Shown piece by piece: positions 6,674 through 13,134 of a DNA stretch of 24,121 nucleotides. The DNA lies in NCBI GenBank assembly GCA_023445705.1, contig JAEXKM010000317.1:1-24121 (forward strand). Reading direction: 5' to 3'. The notes beneath the pieces are model-generated. The model worked only from the letters and a program-made list of their open reading frames with translations, had not been told where the DNA came from and did not search any database. Position 1 is the stretch's first letter. Every line of letters starts with the position of its first letter. Source of the stretch: Pseudomonadota bacterium (GTDB lineage: Bacteria; Pseudomonadota; Alphaproteobacteria; Caulobacterales; Caulobacteraceae). The position numbers were made by a program, and so were the translations under genes.

Positions 6674-7822
6674 ATGGCCCTCGACCTCGAAACCCGCGAA
6701 CAGCTTATCGACACGGTGCGCCGGTTCGTCACCGAACGCCTGCGTCCGCTGGAGGCGAAGGTCGCCGAGGACGATGCGATCCCGCAGGACGTGATCGACG
6801 AGATGAAGGGGCTGGGCCTCTTCGGGCTGTCGATCCCCGAGGCTTTCGGCGGGCTGGACCTGTCGATGGAGGACGAGTGCCTGGTCGGCGTCGAACTGGG
6901 CCGCACCAGCCCGGCGTTCCGCTCGGCCTTCGGCACCAATGTCGGCATCGGCAGCCAGGGGCTGGTGATGTTCGGGACGGAGGCCCAGAAGGCCAAGTAC
7001 CTGCCGGGGATCGCCTCGGGCGAGATCATCACCTCGTTCGCCCTCACCGAGCCGGAGGCCGGTTCGGACAGCGCCAATGTGCAGACGCGGGCCGTGCGTG
7101 ATGGCGACCACTATGTGCTGAACGGCTCCAAGCGCTTCATCACCAACGCCAACAAGGCCGACCTCTTTACGGTGATGGCGCGGACCGATCCGTCCAAGCC
7201 TGGCGGCGGCGGGGTCTCGGCCTTCCTGGTCGAACGCAATCTGCCGGGCCTGTCGGTGGGCAAGCCCGAAAAGAAGATGGGCCAGCAGGGCGCGCACATC
7301 TGCGACGTGATCTTCGACAATGTCCGTGTGCCGGCGGACAACCGACTGGGCGCCGAGGGCGAAGGCTTCAAGGTCGCCATGCAGGTGCTGGACCGCGGCC
7401 GACTGCACATCTCGGCCGTCTGCATCGGAGTGGCGGAGCGGCTGCTTGCCAACTGCGTCGCCTACGCCACCGAGCGCAAGCAGTTCGGCCAGCCGATCTC
7501 GAGCTTCCAGCTCATCCAGGGGATGATCGCCGACTCCAAGACCGAGGCGCTGGTGGCCAAGGCCATGACCATGGAGACGGCCCGCAAGCGCGACGCCGGC
7601 CAGAGCGTCACGATGGAGGCCGCGGCGGCCAAGTACTTCGCTTCGGAGATGGTCGGCCGGGTGGCGGACCGGGCCGTGCAGATCTTCGGCGGCGCTGGAT
7701 ACGTGGCCGACCACGGCATCGAGCGTTTCTACCGCGACGTGCGCATCTTCCGGATCTACGAAGGCACCAGCCAGATCCAGCAGGTGGTCATCGCCCGCGA
7801 AACCCTCAAGCGTGGAGGCTGA
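6674..7822 (+). CDS. Acyl-CoA dehydrogenase
   Basis: This 382-residue FAD enzyme is of standard length for the family and carries out alpha,beta-dehydrogenation of acyl-CoA thioesters in beta-oxidation or amino-acid breakdown. The signatures are visible: the first ACAD motif SFALTEPEAGSDSANVQTRA (about residues 116-135), the middle beta-domain, and the C-terminal GGAGYVADHGIERFYRDVRIFRIYEGTSQIQ. In the last of these, Glu363 is at the position of the catalytic base of the short- and medium-chain type. The N-terminal helical domain starts MALDLETREQ. The gene follows the exported-protein gene by 27 bases and is followed within 2 bases by the DUF3253 gene. The chain-length or branched-chain preference cannot be read safely; electrons would pass to ETF. 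Confidence 0.95.
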   Translation: MALDLETREQLIDTVRRFVTERLRPLEAKVAEDDAIPQDVIDEMKGLGLFGLSIPEAFGGLDLSMEDECLVGVELGRTSPAFRSAFGTNVGIGSQGLVMFGTEAQKAKYLPGIASGEIITSFALTEPEAGSDSANVQTRAVRDGDHYVLNGSKRFITNANKADLFTVMARTDPSKPGGGGVSAFLVERNLPGLSVGKPEKKMGQQGAHICDVIFDNVRVPADNRLGAEGEGFKVAMQVLDRGRLHISAVCIGVAERLLANCVAYATERKQFGQPISSFQLIQGMIADSKTEALVAKAMTMETARKRDAGQSVTMEAAAAKYFASEMVGRVADRAVQIFGGAGYVADHGIERFYRDVRIFRIYEGTSQIQQVVIARETLKRGG

Positions 7823-7824
7823 TC

Positions 7825-8112
7825 GTGGCCGTCGATATGGAAGCGGTGATCCTGGACGTGCTGGGCCGGCTGGCGCCGGGCAAGTCGGCCTCGTCCGAAG
7901 AGGTGGCGCGAGCCGCCGACAATGAGAACTGGCGTCGCCTCACCGGCCACGTGCGTTCCACCGCCCGCGGCCTGGCACGGCAGGGACGGATCGTGATCAC
8001 CCGGCACGGCAAGCCGGCTGATCCTGAGAAGTTCAAGGGCGTCTATCGCCTGCGCCTACCGCTGGAGGGCGAAGAATTGCCGCTGGCTCCGAAGGTGGAC
8101 GAGCAGGGGTAG
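7825..8112 (+). CDS. DUF3253 domain protein
   Basis: This 95-residue protein is of the length and pattern of DUF3253, a small winged-helix-like family. An N-terminal helix (AVILDVLGRLAPGKSAS) is followed by a second helix with the conserved WRRL, an RSTARGLARQGRIVITRHGKPADP core and the RLRLPL end. GTG at 7825 is chosen because GGAGG at 7814-7818 lies six bases upstream. The internal ATG at 7837 would remove only four residues. Its molecular role is not established; the fold suggests nucleic-acid binding. It lies directly after an acyl-CoA dehydrogenase and 18 bases before a uracil-DNA-glycosylase-family gene. Confidence 0.85.
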   Translation: MAVDMEAVILDVLGRLAPGKSASSEEVARAADNENWRRLTGHVRSTARGLARQGRIVITRHGKPADPEKFKGVYRLRLPLEGEELPLAPKVDEQG

Positions 8113-8130
8113 GGAAGCCATATCGGAGGG

Positions 8131-8715
8131 ATGAGCCTAGAGGCTTTGCTCTCCGATATCGCCGCGTGCCGAGCCTGCGCCGCGGAACTGCCGCACGAGC
8201 CCCGACCGGTCGTGATGGTCGGCCCGCAAACGCGGCTGCTCATCTGCGGTCAGGCGCCGGGGCGGCGGGTCCATGAGAGCGGCGCCCCATTCACGGACGC
8301 GTCGGGCGATCGGCTGCGGGGCTGGATGGGCGTCGACCACGAAGCCTTTTACGGGCGGCCGGAGATCGGCGTGGCGGCCATGGCCTTCTGCTTTCCGGGC
8401 ACCAATCCGAAAGGCGGGGATTTCCCGCCGCCTCAGCGTTGCGCAGAGCTGTGGCGGGCTAAGCTGCTCGCCCAGTTGCCGAAGGTCGAGTTGACCCTGC
8501 TGGTCGGGGGGTACGCCCAGGCCTGGGCGTTGGGCGAGCAGGCCAAGGACAACATGACCGAGACGGTCCGCGCCTGGCGCGACTACGCGCCGGCCTTCCT
8601 GCCCATGCCGCACCCATCCTGGCGCAACACAGGTTGGCTGAAGCGCAATCCGTGGTTCGAGGCGGAGGTCACCCCCTATCTTCGCGACAGGGTGAAAGGC
8701 ATTCTGGGGTCGTGA
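8131..8715 (+). CDS. Uracil-DNA glycosylase superfamily protein
   Basis: This 194-residue protein has the UDG-fold landmarks. Motif 1, GQAPG, is at residues 40-44, followed by a Gly- and Asp-rich segment (FTDASGDRLRGWMGV). The C-terminal motif HPSWRN is at 161-166, where HPS is the DNA-intercalation and uracil-recognition loop. Cysteines at 13 and 16 (CRAC) plus Cys87 and Cys104 could bind an iron-sulfur cluster, as in family 4 and 5 enzymes. This group is annotated as uracil-DNA glycosylase family but is distinct from Ung; activity on uracil has not been shown to my knowledge. It has a good ribosome-binding site (cggaggg). Its stop overlaps the GTG start of the lipoprotein hydrolase gene (GTGA, 8712-8715). 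Confidence 0.88.
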   Translation: MSLEALLSDIAACRACAAELPHEPRPVVMVGPQTRLLICGQAPGRRVHESGAPFTDASGDRLRGWMGVDHEAFYGRPEIGVAAMAFCFPGTNPKGGDFPPPQRCAELWRAKLLAQLPKVELTLLVGGYAQAWALGEQAKDNMTETVRAWRDYAPAFLPMPHPSWRNTGWLKRNPWFEAEVTPYLRDRVKGILGS

Positions 8716-9749
8716 GACGCTTGGCCGCCATATCCGCCGCCGTGATGCTGAGCGCGTGCACGCCGCTGATGGTCCAACAGGCGGGCGCGCCGCCGACGGG
8801 CTTCCAGGGACCGCGCATTGAGGCGGAAAGCTTCGTGTCGTTCGATGGCGCGCGTTTGGGCCTGACGAGCTGGCAGGCGCAGGGCGAGCCGGCCGCGGTG
8901 GTGGTCGCGGTCCATGGCATGAACGACTACGCCAACGCCTTCCACATGGCCGCGCCCTATTGGGCCGAGCACGGGGTGACGACCTACGCCTACGACCAGC
9001 GCGGGTTCGGCCGCTCGCCCGGACGAGGCATCTGGGCTGGCGACGACCTGATGGTCGAGGACCTGCGGACGCTGACCGCCCTGGCGCGAGCCAAGCATCC
9101 CGGCGTTCCCGTGGTCGTCGCCGGCGAGAGCATGGGCGGCGCGGTCGCCATCCAGGCCTTCGCTTCGGACAGGCCGCCGGCCGCGGACCGGCTGATGCTG
9201 ATGTCGCCGGCTGTCTGGGGCTGGTCCAACCTGCCCCTGCCCTACAAGACGATGCTGTGGGCGACCGCCCGTTTCACCGGCAGTCACGTCTATACGCCGC
9301 CGCGCTGGCTGACCCGACGAGTGAAGCCGACCGACAACATCGAAGAACTGATCGCCATGGGCAAGGACCCGCTCATGACCTGGGGCGCGCGATCGGATGC
9401 GCTCTACGGGCTGGTCAGCATGATGGAGCGGGCCTGGCGCTCGGTCGGCGAGGTGAAGGTCCCGATCCTCTATATCTACGGCGCCAACGACCAGATCATT
9501 CCCGAGGAGCCGGCGTTCGAAGCGGCCGCGCGGCTAAAGGCCGGCGACAAGTCCGCCTACTACGCGAAGGGCTGGCATTTGATGACGCGGGACTTGCAGG
9601 GGCCGGTGGTCTGGGAGGACCTGCTCTCGTTCATCCTGAACCCCAGCGCGCCGCTGCCCTCGGGCGCGCCGCCAATCCCGGCGGCGCCTATGAAACGCAA
9701 TGCGCCGGTCACCGCAGAGGCCACCGACAAGGCGAAAGCGGGCTTGTGA
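8712..9749 (+). CDS. Alpha/beta-hydrolase lipoprotein (monoacylglycerol lipase / lysophospholipase-like)
   Basis: This 345-residue protein starts at a GTG overlapping the previous stop. It has a lipoprotein signal peptide with lipobox LSAC, so Cys16 would be lipidated and the protein anchored to a membrane facing the periplasm. The alpha/beta-hydrolase domain follows. The oxyanion motif is VHGMND (68-72), the nucleophile is Ser140 in GESMGG, Asp260 lies in YGANDQIIP, and His289 in KGWHLM completes the triad. The YDQRGFGRSPGR region and overall layout match the serine aminopeptidase S33/monoacylglycerol lipase group. A Pro/Ala-rich tail of about 35 residues ends the protein. It probably releases fatty acids from lysophospholipids or monoglycerides, which would feed the acyl-CoA enzymes encoded upstream, though this link is inference. 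Confidence 0.88.
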   Translation: MRRLAAISAAVMLSACTPLMVQQAGAPPTGFQGPRIEAESFVSFDGARLGLTSWQAQGEPAAVVVAVHGMNDYANAFHMAAPYWAEHGVTTYAYDQRGFGRSPGRGIWAGDDLMVEDLRTLTALARAKHPGVPVVVAGESMGGAVAIQAFASDRPPAADRLMLMSPAVWGWSNLPLPYKTMLWATARFTGSHVYTPPRWLTRRVKPTDNIEELIAMGKDPLMTWGARSDALYGLVSMMERAWRSVGEVKVPILYIYGANDQIIPEEPAFEAAARLKAGDKSAYYAKGWHLMTRDLQGPVVWEDLLSFILNPSAPLPSGAPPIPAAPMKRNAPVTAEATDKAKAGL

Positions 9750-9810
9750 ACGGAGTTCCCGAGGCGTAAGCCGTCGGCAAGTCATTCCGGTTTATAGCGG
9801 TGGTTGCAGC

Positions 9811-10887
9811 ATGACCTTGTTCGATTCCCCGGCATTCGAAGGACATGAAGGCGTTCATTCGTTTTTCGATGAAAAAACCGGCCTCAAGACCATCATTGCT
9901 GTCCACTCGACGGCGCGCGGTCCGGCCGCCGGCGGTTGTCGTATGTGGCCCTATGTCGACGCTGCGGCCGCCCTGGACGACGCCCTGCGGCTGTCGCGGG
10001 CGATGTCCTACAAGAACGCCATGGCCGACCTGGAGTTGGGCGGCGGCAAGGCGGTGATCATCGGCGACTCCCGCACCATGAAGACGCCGGCTCTGTTCGA
10101 AGCTTTCGGGCGGGCGGTGGACGCCCTGGGCGGGCGCTATTGGACGGCGGAGGACGTGGGCGTCTCGCCCGCCGACCTGGCCAACGCCCGCAAGCAGACG
10201 CGTTTCGTGGCTGGACTAGAGGGGCATCCAGCGGCGTCGGGCGATCCCAGTCCGGTGACGGCCGAGGGCGTATTCCGCGGCGTGCGGCTGGCCGTGCGCC
10301 GGGCGTTGAAGCGCGACCTCGACGGCGTGACCGTCGCGATCCAGGGGGTCGGCCACGTGGGCGCTTATCTGGCCGAGAAGCTGCACGCCGCGGGCGCCAA
10401 GCTGATCCTGACCGACGTCAACGAAGTGGCGCTGGCGGCGGTGGCCGAGCGCACGGGCGCCCAGGTCGTGGCGCCGGGCGCCATCTTCGACGCCGAGGCC
10501 GACGTTTTTGCGCCCTGCGCGCTGGGCGGGGCGATCAACGAAAGCACCCTGCCGCGTCTGCGGGCGAGGGTGGTGGCCGGCGGGGCGAACAATCAATTGG
10601 CCGATCCGGCCATCGGGCGGGCCCTGTTCGAGAAGGGCGTGCTGTACGCGCCGGACTACGTGATCAACGGCGGCGGCATCATCAACGTGGCGGGTGAGAT
10701 CCGCGCGCTGGAGTTGGGCGAGGCCTTCGATCCCACCTGGGTCGACGCCAAGCTGGTCAGGCTGACCCAGACGCTTGAGGAAGTGCTCGACCGCGCCCTC
10801 ACCGAGGGGCGGCCGAGCCATGAGGTGGCCAACGAAATGGCCAAGGCGCGTATCGCCCAGGCCGTGGCGGAGAAGCTGGCGGCCTAG
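9811..10887 (+). CDS. Leucine/phenylalanine/valine dehydrogenase family protein
   Basis: This 358-residue protein belongs to the Glu/Leu/Phe/Val dehydrogenase family and has the size of leucine dehydrogenases. The Gly-rich substrate site contains Lys68 (SYKNAMADLELGGGK) and the catalytic Lys80, followed by AVIIGD. The NAD-binding Rossmann segment is IQGVGHVGAYLAEKL (Gly179 onward), with Asp202 at the end of the second strand, which favours NAD over NADP. A late NGGGIINVAGE segment is also typical. It should interconvert branched-chain or aromatic amino acids with their 2-oxo acids and ammonia. The ATG at 9811 is chosen over a longer in-frame extension into the hydrolase gene because the family begins at about this point. 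The stop is shared in CTAG with the convergent AhpD-like gene. Confidence 0.93.
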   Translation: MTLFDSPAFEGHEGVHSFFDEKTGLKTIIAVHSTARGPAAGGCRMWPYVDAAAALDDALRLSRAMSYKNAMADLELGGGKAVIIGDSRTMKTPALFEAFGRAVDALGGRYWTAEDVGVSPADLANARKQTRFVAGLEGHPAASGDPSPVTAEGVFRGVRLAVRRALKRDLDGVTVAIQGVGHVGAYLAEKLHAAGAKLILTDVNEVALAAVAERTGAQVVAPGAIFDAEADVFAPCALGGAINESTLPRLRARVVAGGANNQLADPAIGRALFEKGVLYAPDYVINGGGIINVAGEIRALELGEAFDPTWVDAKLVRLTQTLEEVLDRALTEGRPSHEVANEMAKARIAQAVAEKLAA

Positions 10888-11351
10888 GCCGCGACCTTCT
10901 CGGCCTTCCACTTGCTGGGGTGCTTGGAGCGGAAGCCGACCGCCAGGCGGTTCCAGACATTGATGGCCCCGATCAGCATGGTGAGCTTCACGGCCTCGGC
11001 CTCGTCGAAGTGTTCGCGCATGGCCTCGTAATCCGCGTCAGGCGCGCGGGTCTGGGCGATCAGGGTCAAGGAGTCGGTCCAGGTGAGGGCCGCCTTCTCG
11101 CGCGGGGTGAAGACCGAGGTCTCCCACCAGGCCGCGAGCATGTAGAGCCGCTCCTCGGTCTCGCCGGAAGCGCGGGCGTCCTGGGTGTGCATGTGGATGC
11201 AGAAGGCGCAGCCGTTGATCTGGGATGCGCGAGTCTTCACCAGCTCGATCAGGCTGTGTTTCAGGCCCGACGAGACGACCGCCTTTTCGAGCGCGGTCAT
11301 GGCCGCGATCATCTCCGGGGCGGCTGCGTAGGGGTTGAGGCGAGGCGACAT
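10884..11351 (-). CDS. AhpD-like carboxymuconolactone decarboxylase family protein
   Basis: This 155-residue all-helical protein has the core motif of the AhpD/CMD family: QINGCAFCIHMHTQDAR with Cys48, Cys51 and His55. It is followed by ERLYMLAAWWETSVFTPREKAAL, the second conserved helix pair. The CxxC-x3-H set is typical of alkylhydroperoxidase-like proteins acting as thiol-dependent peroxide-reducing partners, rather than true carboxymuconolactone decarboxylases. The ATG at 11351 has a reasonable upstream purine run (ggacctcccc is weak, but aaaagg lies further up). An upstream extension to 11507 would cross the hairpin region. The physiological partner is unknown. Confidence 0.92.
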   Translation of the reverse strand: MSPRLNPYAAAPEMIAAMTALEKAVVSSGLKHSLIELVKTRASQINGCAFCIHMHTQDARASGETEERLYMLAAWWETSVFTPREKAALTWTDSLTLIAQTRAPDADYEAMREHFDEAEAVKLTMLIGAINVWNRLAVGFRSKHPSKWKAEKVAA

Positions 11352-11365
11352 GGGGAGGTCCTTTT

Positions 11366-11390
11366 CCTGTGTGTGGCTCTTGAACACAGG
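11366..11390 (-). promoter_or_regulatory. Inverted repeat upstream of the AhpD-like gene
   Basis: CCTGTGT (11366-11372) and ACACAGG (11384-11390) form a perfect 7-bp inverted repeat with an 11-base spacer, ending 15 bases before the AhpD-like start codon. It could be a dimeric regulator site or a leader hairpin that controls ribosome access. No matching repeat occurs upstream of the other genes here. Confidence 0.4.
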
Positions 11391-11421
11391 ACGGCCCAGA
11401 CCCCCGGGCTGTGACACGCAA

Positions 11422-11637
11422 TCAGAGAAAAGCGGGCGCCAGATAGATCGCCAGCAGCGCCAGGGCGACGGCCAGCAAGATCCAGCCGGCGTGCTTGCGC
11501 CCGCCAATAACCGACCCGCCGGTGCGGGCCTGGCGCTCGGTCTTCTCGCGGGCGGCCTTGGCGGCCGCCTCGCGAGCCTGGAGCGCCTTTCGACGTTGGG
11601 CGAGGTCGATGACCTCGGGCTCCTTCTCAGGCTTCAT
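11422..11637 (-). CDS. Small single-span membrane protein of unknown function
   Basis: This 71-residue protein starts MKPEKEPEVIDLAQRRKALQ. It has a highly charged, Ala-rich helical N-terminal half (residues 10-40, likely coiled-coil-like) and ends with one hydrophobic segment, residues 51-71 (GWILLAVALALLAIYLAPAFL). The topology would place the charged part in the cytoplasm. No family is recognised. It is in line with the MFS gene 21 bases upstream and may be co-transcribed with it. Codon usage and a clear start support it as a real gene. Confidence 0.7.
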   Translation of the reverse strand: MKPEKEPEVIDLAQRRKALQAREAAAKAAREKTERQARTGGSVIGGRKHAGWILLAVALALLAIYLAPAFL

Positions 11638-11658
11638 GCAGAACGATCTAGCACGACC

Positions 11659-12999
11659 TCAGAGAGACGCCATCTTCGCTGTGCGCGGTTCCTTCACCAC
11701 TGTGAGGAGGATCAGCAGACCCACGACCAGGAAGCCCAGCGACGTGCCGAACACCACGTTGAAGCCCAGATGGTCGGCCATCAGGCCGCCGACCAGCGGG
11801 CCAAGCGAGGCCATGATGCCCTCGGCGGTCGAGGAGATGGCGATGCGCATCGGCATCTCCGCCCGCGAACCGAACTCGAGGATCATGGTCTGCGCCGCCA
11901 TCATGTACCCCGACTGCGCCGCGCCCAGCCCGAAGAAGGACAGGAAGATCGCCCACGGGGCATGGTTGAGCATCAGCAGCGTGGTCGCTGCGGCCCAGCC
12001 GGCCAGGGAGAAGATCAGCACCAGACGGAAGCCGGTCTTGTCGCCGAGATAGCCCCAGACCAGGTTGGAGATCGTGTCGGCGCCGAGGTAAGCAAGGCTG
12101 AGCAGACCCAGCGTCTTGCCGTCCAGCGACATCGTGGACGAGACGTAGATGATGTAGAAGGGCGTCGCGATCCGGCTGGCCGTCGCGACCATCTGGACCA
12201 CCAGGAACCAAGCATAGCCCTTGTCCGACATGATGAGGCGCGGGAAGTCCTTCACCCGGTCGCGGAAGCGCGCGGCCTTAGGAAGGTTCGGCGGTTCCGG
12301 TTCCCGCAGCAGTATCTGCAGCGCCCAGAGGCCAGCGCTGGTCAGCAAGGCGGCGAGGGCGAAGGTGGTGGCGTAGCCGTTCCCGAAGACGTTGCCGGCG
12401 ATGAGGTATTTCCCTGCGGCCCAGGCCAGGACCGCGGCTATGAGCCCCCCTGTCGCGTTACGCCAGGCCTGGAGGCGGCCCCGCCGGCTGAGCGGGATCA
12501 CCTTGGCCATCAGCAGGCCGAACACCACCCGTTGGGCACCCATGAAGAGGCCGAACAGGAACATGAAAAGCAGCATGGCTATGACCAGCGGCTGGCCGGA
12601 CATGAACCAGCCGGCCAGCGCCATGCCGACGATCTGCACCCGCGCCAGGCCGCCCATCCAGACGGCGGCCGGCATGACCTTGGTCCGGTGTTCGATCTGG
12701 GTCGCGCCGACGACGGGCGAGACGATGCTGCCGACCTGCTGCAGCGCCAGGCCCAGCCCGACGATGGTGTTCGATCCGGAGATCATGTGGAGGTAGGCGG
12801 GCAGGAAGGTCGGCGCGTTGACCAGACGGAAGCCCGTCATGCCGAGCATGCCGTGCAGGTAGTTGCCGATGTAGTTGCGTTTCAGGTTGTCCCAGACGAA
12901 CCGCTCGTAGGCGGCTTCCTTTTCGGCCAGGCTGGGTTCTGGCACGTCGGTATCGGACGCGGAAATGTCCGCGTCGTCCTTCTTAATTTGTGCTTCCAA
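11659..12999 (-). CDS. MFS transporter
   Basis: This 446-residue protein has a hydrophilic N-terminus of about 40 residues and then about twelve hydrophobic segments in two halves. They are separated by a charged loop (REPEPPNLPKAARFRDRVKDFP). LSRRGRLQAWRNATGG and the LVWGYLGDKTGFRLVLIFS region, with Gly-x3-Asp-(K/R)-x-Gly, resemble the cytoplasmic-loop motifs of the major facilitator superfamily. No ATG lies before the first membrane segment. The most plausible start is TTG at 12999, with GTG inside the N-terminal tail as alternative, so the start is uncertain. It follows the TonB-dependent receptor in the same orientation and could move the same ligand across the inner membrane. The substrate is unknown. 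Confidence 0.9.
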   Translation of the reverse strand: MEAQIKKDDADISASDTDVPEPSLAEKEAAYERFVWDNLKRNYIGNYLHGMLGMTGFRLVNAPTFLPAYLHMISGSNTIVGLGLALQQVGSIVSPVVGATQIEHRTKVMPAAVWMGGLARVQIVGMALAGWFMSGQPLVIAMLLFMFLFGLFMGAQRVVFGLLMAKVIPLSRRGRLQAWRNATGGLIAAVLAWAAGKYLIAGNVFGNGYATTFALAALLTSAGLWALQILLREPEPPNLPKAARFRDRVKDFPRLIMSDKGYAWFLVVQMVATASRIATPFYIIYVSSTMSLDGKTLGLLSLAYLGADTISNLVWGYLGDKTGFRLVLIFSLAGWAAATTLLMLNHAPWAIFLSFFGLGAAQSGYMMAAQTMILEFGSRAEMPMRIAISSTAEGIMASLGPLVGGLMADHLGFNVVFGTSLGFLVVGLLILLTVVKEPRTAKMASL

Positions 13000-13008
13000 C
13001 AGCGTACC

Positions 13009-13041
13009 GCCCGCGCGCGGCTCGCAAAGGGTCGCGCGGGC
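13009..13041 (-). other. Hairpin in the MFS leader
   Basis: GCCCGCGCG (13009-13017) and CGCGCGGGC (13033-13041) form a perfect 9-bp GC-only stem around a 15-base loop. It would end 9 bases upstream of the TTG start of the MFS gene, where the ribosome must bind. It could limit translation, or stop transcription without a T-run. Confidence 0.45.
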
Positions 13042-13048
13042 GACTCCC

Positions 13049-13070
13049 TAATTTAAACGGCTTAATTTAA
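13049..13070. promoter_or_regulatory. AT-rich direct repeat upstream of the MFS gene
   Basis: TAATTTAA occurs at 13049-13056 and again at 13063-13070, with 14 bp from start to start and ACGGCT between. In this GC-rich region such an AT-rich island is a likely promoter or operator for the MFS gene. The TTAA spacing does not match the CtrA TTAA-N7-TTAA consensus. Confidence 0.4.
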
Positions 13071-13091
13071 TGCCGTCCCTCGTATCAGAGT

Positions 13092-13134
13092 CTGGCGCCG
13101 CCGGGGAAGCTTTCTCAGCGGCGCCAGGTCTTTT
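13092..13134. terminator. Terminator-like hairpin after the TonB receptor gene
   Basis: CTGGCGCCGC (13092-13101) and GCGGCGCCAG (13118-13127) form a perfect 10-bp stem around a 16-base loop, directly beyond the receptor stop codon. A T-run (13131-13134) follows on the plus strand only. It would therefore be a classical terminator for plus-strand (antisense) transcription and only a T-less hairpin for the receptor mRNA. Confidence 0.6.

Noticed and set aside
11335..13056. Long open frame on the plus strand opposite the AhpD-like, small membrane and MFS genes
   Set aside because: It is antisense to well-supported genes, rich in Arg, Gln, His and Gly as expected from reading GC-rich codons backwards, and has no family features.
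13049..13070. CtrA-binding site
   Set aside because: TTAA repeats are present, but no pair has the 7-base spacing of the CtrA consensus, so I only call an AT-rich direct repeat.
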